Below are positions 29,947-38,766 of a stretch of DNA of 64,000 bases, in pieces. Made by a program: the position numbers and the translations under genes. The stretch's first letter is position 1; each line of letters opens with the position of its first letter. Source of the DNA: Pleionea mediterranea (lineage in GTDB: Bacteria > Pseudomonadota > Gammaproteobacteria > Enterobacterales > Kangiellaceae); the NCBI RefSeq assembly GCF_003148745.1, contig NZ_QGGU01000006.1, forward strand, positions 237,198 to 301,197, given 5' to 3'. A model generated the notes under the pieces. The model ran no database searches, had not been told where the DNA came from, and saw nothing but the letters and a program-made list of their open reading frames with translations.

Positions 29947-31488
29947 ATGTTAAAAACATTTACGAAATGGTTTTCTGGCCTGTTAATTTGCTTAATCGTT
30001 GCAATTATCGGTTATTTTCTTTGGTTCAAACACGGCGTTAATTTTATATATGGCGCACACACCAAAGTTGTAGATCACAGTATATTTGCCACTTCGGTCA
30101 AATATACTGTGATTAAGGATGTTAATATACTGTCGCCAGATGGCCAGTCTATGCTGCCGAATCGCACGGTTGTATTAGACGAACAAAAAATTCTTTCTGT
30201 CACTGCTGAGGGAGAGACAATTGGCCGAAGCATTCCATCGAGCGCCACCGTTATCAATGGTCGCGGAAAGTACATGATTCCGGGTTTAGTGGACTCTCAC
30301 GCTCATCTGTTAAAAAGTCCGAATGATTTGTTGCTCTATGTAGCGAATGGTGTAACCCATATTCGTGATTTGGGCGGTCCCCCGGAACGTTTGGAATTGC
30401 GCGAAGAAATAGAGCAGGGCCGTATTGGTCCGAAGATGTTTGTCGCATCACCACCTATAGATTCAATGGGCCGTTTAGAGGGGGCATTTTGGGAGATAAT
30501 TACCTTTCATAAAAACACGATTAGCGTAGAGCATGCCAAGAGCAGGGTCAGAGAATTTGCTGAGCAAGGTTATGACGCGATCAAAATATATCACCTGGAT
30601 ATGCCAAGTTATCGTGCAGTGAACGAGGTGGCTGCTGAGCTGGGTTTGCCAACAACGGGACACTTTCCATTAACAATGGAGTTGTCTGAGCTCGCGATAA
30701 CTCAGCAAAAAGAAGTGGCGCATATCGAAGAAATTATTAGGGTGCTAATTCGAGAGTTTGGCTCGATTAATGAGCGGGGCAGCGCTGAATTTTTTGCTCA
30801 TGTTGAAGCACGCAGCGATGCCATTATCGATGACCTATTAGCAAACGAAATTAGCGTAAACACAGTATTGTGGTTTATGGAAAGCGTCACCGAGCAATAT
30901 AACGATCTTGAAACGGCGCTCAAAGTTATCCCTATTGAGTATGCTAATCCCGGTATCGTTGAAGGCACACAAGACTCCGATGAATTTAAAGTGGGCTGGT
31001 TGCCAGGTTACAATCAATTTGAACCTGAGCATGGCGCTTCGGAAGAAGAGCGTAAAAAGTCTTTAATTTTTTGGCAAGCACGCGGAAAAGCGCATCATAT
31101 TTTATTAAAAGCGATGGCTCGTCGTGGGGTAACACTTCTCGCAGGTACTGACTCTGGTGGAAACTTAGTCGTTCCTGGCTTTTCAATGCATGACGAACTG
31201 AGCTCGCTTCAATCGGCCGGTTTAAGTAATGCGCAGGCACTTGCGGCGGCAACTATAAATCCTGCTAAATTAATGGGCAGTAATGCTGGTGCCATCGATA
31301 CCGGTAAACGAGCAGATTTATTATTATTGAATAAAAATCCTCTTATAAATATTAAACATACTCAAGAAATCGATACAGTTATTCTAAATGGCCGTGTGCT
31401 TGATCGTGATAAACTTGACGCAATGTTGGCCGCAGTCAAACAAGCCAATGAGAAGAGCCGAAAATTGAATATTGATAGGTATTTGTAA
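29947..31488 (+). CDS. membrane-anchored metal-dependent amidohydrolase
   Basis: This is an amidohydrolase-superfamily enzyme related to imidazolonepropionase/prolidase-like members. An N-terminal helix (residues about 9-28) is an uncleaved anchor, placing the catalytic domain in the periplasm. The metal motifs are VDSHAHL with His118 and His120, a downstream TTGHFP His, HIEE, and LAGTDSGG with the final Asp. GKRADLLLLNKNPL closes the barrel and returns to the beta-sandwich. The substrate is not known; a peptide-like or cyclic amide is likely. Residues 43-56 are encoded by a perfect 15-bp inverted repeat. The gene lies downstream of the AraC gene. Confidence 0.9.
   Translation: MLKTFTKWFSGLLICLIVAIIGYFLWFKHGVNFIYGAHTKVVDHSIFATSVKYTVIKDVNILSPDGQSMLPNRTVVLDEQKILSVTAEGETIGRSIPSSATVINGRGKYMIPGLVDSHAHLLKSPNDLLLYVANGVTHIRDLGGPPERLELREEIEQGRIGPKMFVASPPIDSMGRLEGAFWEIITFHKNTISVEHAKSRVREFAEQGYDAIKIYHLDMPSYRAVNEVAAELGLPTTGHFPLTMELSELAITQQKEVAHIEEIIRVLIREFGSINERGSAEFFAHVEARSDAIIDDLLANEISVNTVLWFMESVTEQYNDLETALKVIPIEYANPGIVEGTQDSDEFKVGWLPGYNQFEPEHGASEEERKKSLIFWQARGKAHHILLKAMARRGVTLLAGTDSGGNLVVPGFSMHDELSSLQSAGLSNAQALAAATINPAKLMGSNAGAIDTGKRADLLLLNKNPLINIKHTQEIDTVILNGRVLDRDKLDAMLAAVKQANEKSRKLNIDRYL
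30074..30113. repeat. perfect 15-bp inverted repeat inside the amidohydrolase gene
   Basis: ATCACAGTATATTTG (30074-30088) and CAAATATACTGTGAT (30099-30113) are exact reverse complements separated by CCACTTCGGT. The hairpin would form about 130 bases into the coding sequence. Confidence 0.9.
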
Positions 31489-31903
31489 TTAGCTTTGCGT
31501 AATAGCACAAGGTTTATACAGAGTTTCGGATAGAAGTCTACTTGTCGTTGAAGAAAGAAGGTTGAAGAGGCCGCAATTGTTTGTGAGTTTAATTTTAAAG
31601 ACATGATTGGATTTGTATCTTATTAGTAAGATGTGAAACCCAAGTGGATTGATCTGAACACAATCTTGCATTCTTGAACGAGAGGGCTTGAGATAATCAG
31701 ACAGTAAAGCTTCTGGTAGTATGTCAAAGCGGTCATTAGAGTAGAGCTATGATAGCTTTTATTCACCTTTTAGCTATCATTGCTAATTAATCTACCAATA
31801 ACACGTATTGATTAAAATAGAGCATCTTGTATAGTTATTTCAATAAGTAGTTTAAAATGAAGAGTATATGTATTTTTAGATTAAATGTTAGCGAGGTAGG
31901 TTA
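31489..31903. other. 415-bp AT-rich gap with a hairpin; no gene seen
   Basis: No reading frame here has a credible start, ribosome site or family match. The only structure is AGCTATGATAGCT (31745-31757) facing AGCTATCATTGCT (31772-31784). Each arm is itself nearly palindromic and the pair is complementary with one mismatch, 120 bp before the SIR2 remnant. Confidence 0.6.
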
Positions 31904-32387
31904 ATGAGTTTCCTCGATTCGTTAGCCGAAGAGTTTAATCAAGACACTATTATATTTATCGGCTCTGGAGTTTCTGTTCCTGCCGGTCTTCCTTCATGGA
32001 AGAAATTAGTGTCGCGGTTAAGAGACTATACACAGAACTTAAAAGGGAATGTTGAAGCTGCGAATGTTTTTCTAGAAGAAAATGATCTAATAAAAGCCGC
32101 TAGTGCTTTAACATCTGAGCTTGTGGTACTTGGAAAATCATTAGCTGACTTTTTAATGAACATGAAAAATGCTCAATCTTTCGTACCGCTGAACCACAGG
32201 AAATACATCGCTTAATTGCGTAACTACCTACTTCCTCTGTAATTACTCCTAACTACGATCTTTTACTGGAAAAAACATATGATGCTGCAAACGGTAATAT
32301 CAAAGTCATCTATAGAGAGGAGGGCGAGTCATTAAATAATATAAAGAGAAATAGGATCAAGGAGTATTTATACAAATATCATAGAAG
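31904..32387 (+). pseudogene. SIR2-domain protein remnant (5' part), frameshifted and interrupted
   Basis: SIR2-like NAD-binding proteins of this type are often phage-defence effectors. The first frame gives MSFLDSLAEEFNQDTIIFIG and then SGVSVPAGLPSWKKL, with the glycine-rich NAD motif GSGVS. After about residue 92 the homology moves to another frame by a one-base deletion-type shift: EPQEIHRLIA, a TAA stop at 32221, then LPTSSVITPNYDLLLEKTYD, the SIR2 ITPNYD/LLE motif. It ends in EYLYKYH where the IS3 element begins. So three lesions are visible: frameshift, nonsense and insertion. It should be inactive. Confidence 0.85.
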
Positions 32388-32459
32388 TGGACCCACGATC
32401 TTGGACAGTCGCATAATTGATTTCACTGTACTAAATTATCAGTAAACAGGAGAAGAGCC

Positions 32460-32741
32460 ATGCGACGAAAAAGAAGAAATTTTCAACCGAACTTCAAAGC
32501 CAAAGTAGCGATAGAAGCGCTGAAAGAAGAGAAAACACTGGCAGAGCTTGCCGAGAAATACGAGCTGCATCCCAACCAAATCAGTGAATGGAAAAAACAA
32601 TTATTGGAAAATGCCGATAGTGTGTTTGGCAGTACTCAGGATGAAAAACGCTTCACCGATGAGCGGGCCAAAGATATGGAAGCAAAAATCGGACAGCAGG
32701 CGTTAGAAATCGATTTTTTATCGAAGGTGCTCGGCCGTTAG
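32460..32741 (+). CDS. IS3-family transposase OrfA (helix-turn-helix)
   Basis: OrfA is the DNA-binding part of the IS3 transposase. The 93-residue protein has [20 protein letters not shown] and a helix-turn-helix with [19 protein letters not shown], then a leucine-zipper-like stretch. Near the end codons GAT TTT TTA contain the slippery heptamer T_TTT_TTA at 32714-32720, where -1 slippage would join OrfA to OrfB as in active IS3 elements. The start has AGGAG upstream. Confidence 0.92.
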   Translation: MRRKRRNFQPNFKAKVAIEALKEEKTLAELAEKYELHPNQISEWKKQLLENADSVFGSTQDEKRFTDERAKDMEAKIGQQALEIDFLSKVLGR

Positions 32742-33338
32742 GCCGGGCACAGCAACGAGAATCGATACATATGCCTCATGAACTGAGCAAGGCACGTCGT
32801 TGTGAGATATTGAATATCCCACGTTCCACAGCCTATTTTCAGCCAAAGGGCGTCTCTGAGCACGATCTGAAAGTCATGCGCCTGCCGGATGAATTTGTAT
32901 TTGAAATACCCCCATAAAGGCTCACGAACGCTACGCGATGTGTTGTGGGACGATCACAGTATTCACATCAATCGCAAAGCGATACAGCGTTTGATGCGAG
33001 TGATGGGCATACGCTCCATTGCGCCACAAAAGAAAACATCCACACCCAACAAAGAGCATAAGGTGTATCCGTATTTGTTGAGAAACTTAACCATCGAGCG
33101 ACCGAACCGGGTGTGGTGTACCGACATCACCTACATTCCCATGCGCAAAGGATTTGTGTATCTAGTGGCTATCATGGACTGGTATTCACGCAAAGTGTTG
33201 AGCTGGTGTTTATCCAATACGATGAACCCGGATTTTTGTGTTGAGGCGTTGGAAGAAGCCTTAATGCATTATGGCAAACCGGACATTTTTAATTCCGATC
33301 AAGGCGCTCAATTTACCAGTACCGAATTTACCGGGGCG
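32721..33338 (+). pseudogene. IS3-family transposase OrfB (DDE), frameshifted and truncated
   Basis: In the -1 frame after the slippery site the reading gives [20 protein letters not shown], then ILNIPRSTAYF, up to RLPDE. One extra T in TTT at 32894-32896 shifts the frame; the next frame continues LYLKYPHKGSRTLRD, VWCTDITYIPM with the first catalytic Asp, and FNSDQGAQFTS with the second. The gene is cut before the third acidic residue. A full transposase cannot be made. Confidence 0.88.
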
Positions 33339-33571
33339 ATTCAAACAGCTCTTTATTGAGCACTGGAGTTGTTCGAGGAGAGTATGGAATAGCTGATGCT
33401 TACAAAAATAAACTCTTAGACATCAGTCCTTGGATGAATGACAACAATGCTAATGTTGTTAAATTTGCCCACCAATACACAAAGCTTCTGGAAGATATGA
33501 TTGAGTCTGAGGTTAAGCGAGTGAACGAGCGAGTAGCATTAGAGAAGCACAAGTTTGGCGTAGACGAGTGA
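33338..33571 (+). pseudogene. C-terminal tail of a truncated gene, possibly the SIR2 gene
   Basis: From the IS junction one frame stays open to TGA at 33569-33571, reading SLLSTGVVRGEYGIADAYKN, then a helical stretch with DISPWMNDNNANVVKFAHQY and a charged coiled tail ending KHKFGVDE. HEAT-like or helical tails of this style (W-x-x-D/N-x-x-x-V-x-x-F-A) occur at the end of large defence-type proteins with SIR2 or NTPase domains. That link is from memory, not alignment. It has no start of its own, so it is most simply the far end of the gene broken by the IS. Confidence 0.5.
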
Positions 33572-34035
33572 GTTTTAAGTAATGAAATTTGAACTAATGA
33601 TTTGAGCCGGTGGTTATGTCCGCTTCTGGCAAATCCAGAAACGTAAATTGCCCTATTAGGTCAAGTTCTACTTTCTAAGGTCTCAGATTAAGTATCAGCT
33701 AGTACACATTGTATGGACAGTCGTCAGCGCATACCCGACAACCGTGTAAGCAATATCTCAAAAGCCATTAGGCAATCGCGGTCGAAGTTGTACAGTGATA
33801 ATGACTATTTAAACTCAGCTGTTTTATAACTACTTGATATAATAAGAAAAAAACAATCACCTTTAAAAGCTTCAATTATAACGCTTAATTTTAGAGCCTT
33901 GTTTGCTGGACTCATTCGCTTAACATGAAATTGTGTTCAGGGAGAACATATCATGGAAGAGTAAGAAGGATATCTGGATATAGGGACAGCACGTTGCTTC
34001 AGGGAAAAAGGATTGATGAGCATTTGGTATGAGGT
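33572..34035. other. intergenic scar with no recognisable gene
   Basis: About 460 bp of mixed sequence lie between the gene tail and the convergent terminator. I find no frame with a family match, no tRNA and no clear second IS end. It probably holds worn-down remains of the same accessory island. Confidence 0.5.
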
Positions 34036-34060
34036 AAAGGCGGCAGGATGCCGCCTTTTC
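34036..34060. terminator. terminator downstream of the M2 peptidase gene
   Basis: AAAGGCGGC, loop AGGAT, GCCGCCTTT plus T. On the minus strand it lies 24 bp beyond the M2 peptidase stop. The U-tract is short in that direction but present. Confidence 0.75.
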
Positions 34061-34083
34061 TTATGGAAGAATATAAATAGTTA

Positions 34084-35943
34084 TTACCAGCCGCACTGAC
34101 GACCTTCATTTTGTTTATCCAACCATTGTTTTAATGGCGCAAAGTAATCAATAACCGCTGTGGCATCCATTTGTTTCGAGCCGGTCATGGTTTCAAGCGC
34201 TTCTTGCCATGGGCGACTTTGTCCCATTTCCAGCATTGCTTTTAACTTGGCACCCGCTTCTTTGTTGTTGTAAATAGAACAACGATGTAATGGGCCTTCG
34301 TGGCCAGCAATTTTGCACAATTCACGATGGAACTGGAATTGTAAAATATGCGCCAGGAAGTAACGAGAATAAGGTGTGTTACCAGGAATATGGTATTTGG
34401 CACCCGGATCAAAGTCATTTTCGCTGCGCGTTACCGGTGCTTTTACGCCCTGGTATTCTTGACGCAACTGCCACCAGCCCTGATTGTAATTGTCTGGCGT
34501 TAGTTCACCGCTGAAGACTTTCCAGCGCCACTGATCAACCATCAAACCAAACGGCAGGAAGGCCACTTTATCCATCGCCATGCGCATCAGAAAGGGCAAA
34601 TCGCCGGTTGCGTCCGGGATCTCATCAATTAAACCAATTTCTTTTAAATATTTTGGCGTAATAGAAAGAGCAACCGTATCACCGATGGCTTCGTGGAAAC
34701 CGTCGTTTGCACTGCCGCGGTATAGAACTGGTTGTGTCAGGTTATAAGCGCGCTGGTAGAAGTTGTGCCCAAGTTCGTGATGAATGGTGTTGAATTCATC
34801 TTCGGTGATCTGGATACACATTTTGATGCGGTAGTCTTCTGGCGTAATATCCCAGGCACTGGCGTGGCAAACAACATCACGATCGCGTGGTTTGGTAAAT
34901 TGAGAGCGCTCCCAGAAGGTATCTGGCAGAGGTTTAAAGCCGAGTGAAGAAAAGAAGCCTTCAGCCTGTCGAACCATGCCTTTGGCATCGTAAGATTTGG
35001 CTTTTAGTCGCTTGGTCACATCAATTCCGCTGCCGCCTTCAGGCGCGACCAGCTCGTAGATGTTGCCCCATTGCTGGGCCCACATATTGCCGAGCAAATG
35101 CGCAGGAATTTCACCTTTATTCTCGACAATCTGATCACCGTATTTTTCATTCAGCCTGGCGCGGACATGACAGTGCAATGCTTCGTACAAGGGTTTAACC
35201 TGACCCCATACCCGATCCATTTCTGCCGCAAACGCGTCTGGATCCATGTCGTATTTGGAGCGCCACATGGCCCCTAAGTCAGCAAAACCCAGGTCTTTTG
35301 CCCCTTCGTTGGCAATTTCAACCAGACGTTGATACGGCTGCTTCATTTGTGGCGATACTTTGCGCCAGTCTGTCCAAGCTTTTAACATAGCTTCCGGATC
35401 GTCGGAGTCAACCAGTACGTTAGATAGCGCAATCAAGTCGTATTGCTCGCCATCCGGAGTATTACCAGAGCCGTACATGGCGCTCAGCTTACTTTCTATT
35501 TTGGCCAGTTCCGAGGCTTTTTCTGGCTGGCCTGCTGGCGCAGGTAGAGTTAAGCCCAGTCGCAACATTTTCAGTTTACGCTCAACATCATAGGGCAGCT
35601 CTAGATCATTAAATTTAGCGGCGCCATTGGCCAGTTCAATACCGAGTAACTTGTAGTCTTTATTCGCCATGGACTCGATGTACTGGCTGTCGACGTTAAT
35701 GTAGGTTTGAGCTATCCATGCCGCTTTACCGGCGTATTCGGAGATATCGGCAATGCGTTTTTCAGCGTCTTCAACAAATTGTTTGGCTTCCGCTGCGGTT
35801 GGTTTTTGTGGCTTGGCAGCTTCCTGTTCATTGGCTTGTTGTTCAAGGGTTTGTCGTTCGGGTTGCTGGCATCCCATTATTGCTGCAGAAATTGCTCCTG
35901 CAATCAATAAATGACCCAGTTTTTTTGTTTTTGTGATCATCAT
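34084..35943 (-). CDS. M2 family peptidyl-dipeptidase (ACE-like) lipoprotein
   Basis: This zinc peptidase is related to angiotensin-converting enzyme and removes C-terminal dipeptides. The 619-residue protein starts with a lipoprotein signal ending IMGC (C25), so it is probably tethered to a membrane facing the periplasm. HEXXH is HELGH at residues 389-393 and the third zinc ligand Glu is in GFHEAIGD about 24 residues on. GNMWAQQWGNIYEL and PVTRSENDFDPGAKYHIP are ACE family signatures, the latter near the chloride and substrate site. Two adjacent ATGs are possible starts (35943 or 35940). Confidence 0.95.
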   Translation of the reverse strand: MMITKTKKLGHLLIAGAISAAIMGCQQPERQTLEQQANEQEAAKPQKPTAAEAKQFVEDAEKRIADISEYAGKAAWIAQTYINVDSQYIESMANKDYKLLGIELANGAAKFNDLELPYDVERKLKMLRLGLTLPAPAGQPEKASELAKIESKLSAMYGSGNTPDGEQYDLIALSNVLVDSDDPEAMLKAWTDWRKVSPQMKQPYQRLVEIANEGAKDLGFADLGAMWRSKYDMDPDAFAAEMDRVWGQVKPLYEALHCHVRARLNEKYGDQIVENKGEIPAHLLGNMWAQQWGNIYELVAPEGGSGIDVTKRLKAKSYDAKGMVRQAEGFFSSLGFKPLPDTFWERSQFTKPRDRDVVCHASAWDITPEDYRIKMCIQITEDEFNTIHHELGHNFYQRAYNLTQPVLYRGSANDGFHEAIGDTVALSITPKYLKEIGLIDEIPDATGDLPFLMRMAMDKVAFLPFGLMVDQWRWKVFSGELTPDNYNQGWWQLRQEYQGVKAPVTRSENDFDPGAKYHIPGNTPYSRYFLAHILQFQFHRELCKIAGHEGPLHRCSIYNNKEAGAKLKAMLEMGQSRPWQEALETMTGSKQMDATAVIDYFAPLKQWLDKQNEGRQCGW

Positions 35944-36082
35944 GCACCTGTTATGACTGTGGTTCCAGTGTGGAAGATTAAACGATGCAGACGCAAAACA
36001 TCAAGCGCTCTGCGGGTTATTATTGCGGTTTGCCCATCCAGTGGTTAGCATAGGCGCAATTTAAAACTGTATAGGCTTAACC

Positions 36083-37141
36083 ATGTCGTCTGCCGGCCCA
36101 ATCATGCTCGATCTTAAAGGCACTTCCATCAGCTCCGAAGAGAAGGAAATGCTACGACACCCCGCCTGTGGCGGTGTGATTTTATTTGCCAGAAACATAG
36201 AAACACCAGAGCAAGTGACCTCACTGAACCAACAAATTGCTGCCATTAACCCGTCTCTTTTGCGGGCGGTGGATCAGGAAGGTGGTCGTGTGCAGCGATT
36301 GAAACAGGGCTTTAGTGAATTGCCCGCGTTACGTGAGCTGGAGTCAAAAGCCAGTCATTTTGAGCAGGCAGAACACCGTGCTTATCATCATGCCAGAGTG
36401 ATGGCGTTAGAAACCTTGTCCGTTGGTTTTGATATCAGTTTCAGTCCGGTGCTGGATATTGCTACAACATCAAGCCGTGTGATTGGAGACCGGGCATTCC
36501 ATGAGCAGCCGGATTCAATTGTTGCTTTGGCGTCGGCTTACATAAAAGGTATGAAAGAGTGTGGCATGGCAGCAACGGGTAAGCATTTTCCTGGTCATGG
36601 CAGTGTCGATGCCGACTCTCATATTGAATTGCCGGTGGATGAGCGAGACTGGCAAACCATTAAAGATACAGATTTGAAAAGTTTTTCACAGTTATCATCT
36701 GAACTGGGCGGTATAATGCCTGCCCATGTTATTTATTCGCAGTTGGATAAGTTACCAGCGGGCTTTTCACCTTTTTGGGTTGCCAAGGTGTTGCGCGAAC
36801 AAATGAGTTTTAATGGCGTCGTATTCAGTGATGACATCAGTATGAAAGGTGCCGAAACGGTTGGCGATTTTGATGACCGGGTTAGCGCTGCACTGGATGC
36901 AGGTTGCGACATGGTACTGGTGTGTAATCATCCAACCGAAGCTGGCGATGCCCTTGAACATGTTATGCAGCATCATCAAAGTTCGCCAAGCAAGTCTCAA
37001 ATAAAAACATCAGCGGCGCGCATACAGTCGATGAAGGCGTCGGATAAAAATCTTTGTATATATCGTGATTTAAAACAGGATACCCGATGGCAAACCAGTC
37101 ATTCTGTTTTGTTTGGCGACTCACGGAAATCTACTGACTAA
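36083..37141 (+). CDS. nagZ: beta-N-acetylhexosaminidase NagZ (GH3)
   Basis: NagZ removes GlcNAc from anhydro-muropeptides during cell-wall recycling in the cytoplasm. The 352-residue barrel has GGVILFARNIE, VDQEGGRVQR, DISFSPVLDI, KHFPGHGSVDADSH (catalytic Asp/His pair on the flexible loop) and VVFSDDISM with the nucleophile Asp. The lack of a signal peptide agrees with a cytoplasmic enzyme. The C-terminal extension of about 20 residues is unremarkable. An MscS-type channel gene follows by 47 bp. Confidence 0.96.
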   Translation: MSSAGPIMLDLKGTSISSEEKEMLRHPACGGVILFARNIETPEQVTSLNQQIAAINPSLLRAVDQEGGRVQRLKQGFSELPALRELESKASHFEQAEHRAYHHARVMALETLSVGFDISFSPVLDIATTSSRVIGDRAFHEQPDSIVALASAYIKGMKECGMAATGKHFPGHGSVDADSHIELPVDERDWQTIKDTDLKSFSQLSSELGGIMPAHVIYSQLDKLPAGFSPFWVAKVLREQMSFNGVVFSDDISMKGAETVGDFDDRVSAALDAGCDMVLVCNHPTEAGDALEHVMQHHQSSPSKSQIKTSAARIQSMKASDKNLCIYRDLKQDTRWQTSHSVLFGDSRKSTD

Positions 37142-37188
37142 TAAATTACAAACTCGAACAACTTATGACAAGTGAGTGACAGAATCTG

Positions 37189-38358
37189 ATGGAATTTTTA
37201 AAAGAAAAGTTATACGCCATTCAGGGCGAAAGTGCGTGGATGACGGAGATCTTTTTAATTGTATTGGTAACGTTAATCATCAATTTTATATGGCGTCGAG
37301 TTCATATTCGATTGTCAAAAAAAGTGGAACAGTCAAACACCTTTTGGGATGATGCGTTATTTAAGGCACTGTCGAGTCCCGTTACTTGGGCCATTTGGGT
37401 ACTGGGTATTGGATTTGCCATTGAAACCTCACAATCAGATTATTTAATTGAGCTGTTAACCATTGACTTAAAAGGTGAAGCAAAATCGGTTCAGGTTAGC
37501 AATGTGATCTTAATCGGTTTATTTGGTTGGTTTTTAAATCGATTCATCAATGAGTCCGAACGTCAGATTATTGACAAACAACCCTCAAAAGAACGCAATG
37601 ATCAGATTGATCAAACTACCATAGAGGCCATCAGCAAGTTATTACGCGTGTCGGTTATGATCACCGTAGTTCTGGTGATTTTACAAACCATTGGTGTCAG
37701 TATCAGTGCGGTATTAGCCTTTGGTGGAATTGGCGGTATCGCCATTGGTTTTGCCGCAAAAGATTTATTATCAAACTTTTTTGGCGGTTTGATGATTTAT
37801 ATGGACAGACCTTTTGCGGTTGGTGACTGGGTAAGAAGTCCCGATAGAGATATAGAAGGTGTGGTCGAAAAAATAGGTTGGCGACAAACAAGAATTCGAA
37901 CTTTTGATAAACGGCCTTTGTATGTACCCAATGCGGTGTTTAATAATATTGCAGTACAAAATCCATCGCGTATGACACACAGACGTATATTTGAAACCGT
38001 GGGCATTCGTTATGACGATGTTGGCGTGATGAAACCAATTACTGAAAAAGTTAAAAGTATGCTGCAGGAGCATGACAAAATTGATCAGAATCAGGCTTTG
38101 ATCACTAACTTTAATGCTTTTTCTTCGTCTTCCGTAGACTTCTTCGTTTACGCTTACACTCATATAACCGACTGGATTAAATTTCATGAGTTAAAGCAGG
38201 AAATTTTGTTAAAGGTTGCTGAGATTATTGAGCAGGAGGGGGCTGAAATTGCGTTCCCAACATCGACACTGCATGTGAATATGAAAAATCCTCAACTTGC
38301 AGGTTTGGAAAGCTCAACGAGTGACAATAACGAGTCGTCTGGCGGCAGTAAAGATTGA
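37189..38358 (+). CDS. MscS-family mechanosensitive channel
   Basis: This is a small-conductance mechanosensitive channel of the inner membrane, opening on hypo-osmotic shock. The 389-residue protein has an N-terminal helix, two or three further helices, then the pore helix VLAFGGIGGIAIGFAAKDLL with the Gly/Ala packing of MscS, and the beta domain FFGGLMIYMDRPFAVGDWV and RTFDKRPLYVPNAVF. It is of medium length with an extra N-terminal helix pair, closer to YbdG/YnaI than to E. coli MscS. The C-terminus is Ser/Asp-rich and probably disordered. Confidence 0.93.
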   Translation: MEFLKEKLYAIQGESAWMTEIFLIVLVTLIINFIWRRVHIRLSKKVEQSNTFWDDALFKALSSPVTWAIWVLGIGFAIETSQSDYLIELLTIDLKGEAKSVQVSNVILIGLFGWFLNRFINESERQIIDKQPSKERNDQIDQTTIEAISKLLRVSVMITVVLVILQTIGVSISAVLAFGGIGGIAIGFAAKDLLSNFFGGLMIYMDRPFAVGDWVRSPDRDIEGVVEKIGWRQTRIRTFDKRPLYVPNAVFNNIAVQNPSRMTHRRIFETVGIRYDDVGVMKPITEKVKSMLQEHDKIDQNQALITNFNAFSSSSVDFFVYAYTHITDWIKFHELKQEILLKVAEIIEQEGAEIAFPTSTLHVNMKNPQLAGLESSTSDNNESSGGSKD

Positions 38359-38400
38359 TCGACAGATGTGTTTTACCGCATGCAATAAATAACAGCAATG

Positions 38401-38435
38401 CCGGTTAATTACAGTTGCTTACTGTGATTAACCGG
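38401..38435. terminator. hairpin after the MscS-family gene
   Basis: CCGGTTAATTACAGT and ACTGTGATTAACCGG form a 15-bp stem with one G-U pair and a five-base loop. It lacks a U-run, so it may be a Rho-aided or processed 3' end between two convergent genes. Confidence 0.55.
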
Positions 38436-38486
38436 GTAATTGAAAGACGTGCAATTTTTTGTGTCAATTAAGCGTTTATTAAAAGC

Positions 38487-38756
38487 TTAGCTTTTGTGTT
38501 TTACCGCATGAATAACTTTGTCATGCTCAAAGTACACGGTAAAGTTTTTATACACCCAACGCGTAATGGGTGGCTCACCAACTGCTGGTGCTTCCTGCAT
38601 TGGCGTGCCAAAGCTTTCACGCACTGTCATCATACTTTGACCGGTTCGAGGCGTTTTGTTTGTCTCGGCACCTTGCGAGCCAATGGTCATTGGTGTGGTA
38701 GCCGCCAATGTATTGAGTGAGGCTGATAACAGGCCTGCAACTAACCAGGTTTTCAT
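38487..38756 (-). CDS. small periplasmic protein, uncharacterised (SmpA/BamE-like fold suspected)
   Basis: The 89-residue protein has a signal peptide (MKTWLVAGLLSASLNTLAA) and a mature part with GQSMMTVRESFGTPMQEAPA, then VGEPPITRWVY and FTVYFEHDKVIHAVKH. The pattern of a short helix, then FG-x-P, then two strands with ITRW-Y and VYFE recalls SmpA/OmlA-like domains. Homologues I recall are often labelled phosphodiesterase without evidence. ATG 38756 is chosen because AGGAG lies eight bases upstream; the frame runs further but without a ribosome site. It lies 10 bp after the PilZ gene, whose stop overlaps this ribosome site, so they form an operon. Confidence 0.75.
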   Translation of the reverse strand: MKTWLVAGLLSASLNTLAATTPMTIGSQGAETNKTPRTGQSMMTVRESFGTPMQEAPAVGEPPITRWVYKNFTVYFEHDKVIHAVKHKS

Positions 38757-38766
38757 TATACGCTCC

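Larger units (their letters stand above)
32388..33338 (+). mobile_element. degenerate IS3-family insertion sequence, right end missing
   Basis: The left end probably begins at TGGACCCACG (32388), inside the SIR2 remnant. orfA and a -1-frame orfB follow, typical of IS3 elements of the IS2/IS51-like groups. Homology stops at about 33338 within orfB, before the last catalytic Glu and the right terminal repeat. The element is therefore truncated and fixed. The loss of its right end together with the middle of the host gene suggests an IS-adjacent deletion. Confidence 0.85.

Noticed and set aside
37771..38187. 138-codon minus-strand frame inside the MscS-family gene
   Set aside because: Antisense to a well-supported gene; composition looks like a shadow of the channel codons.
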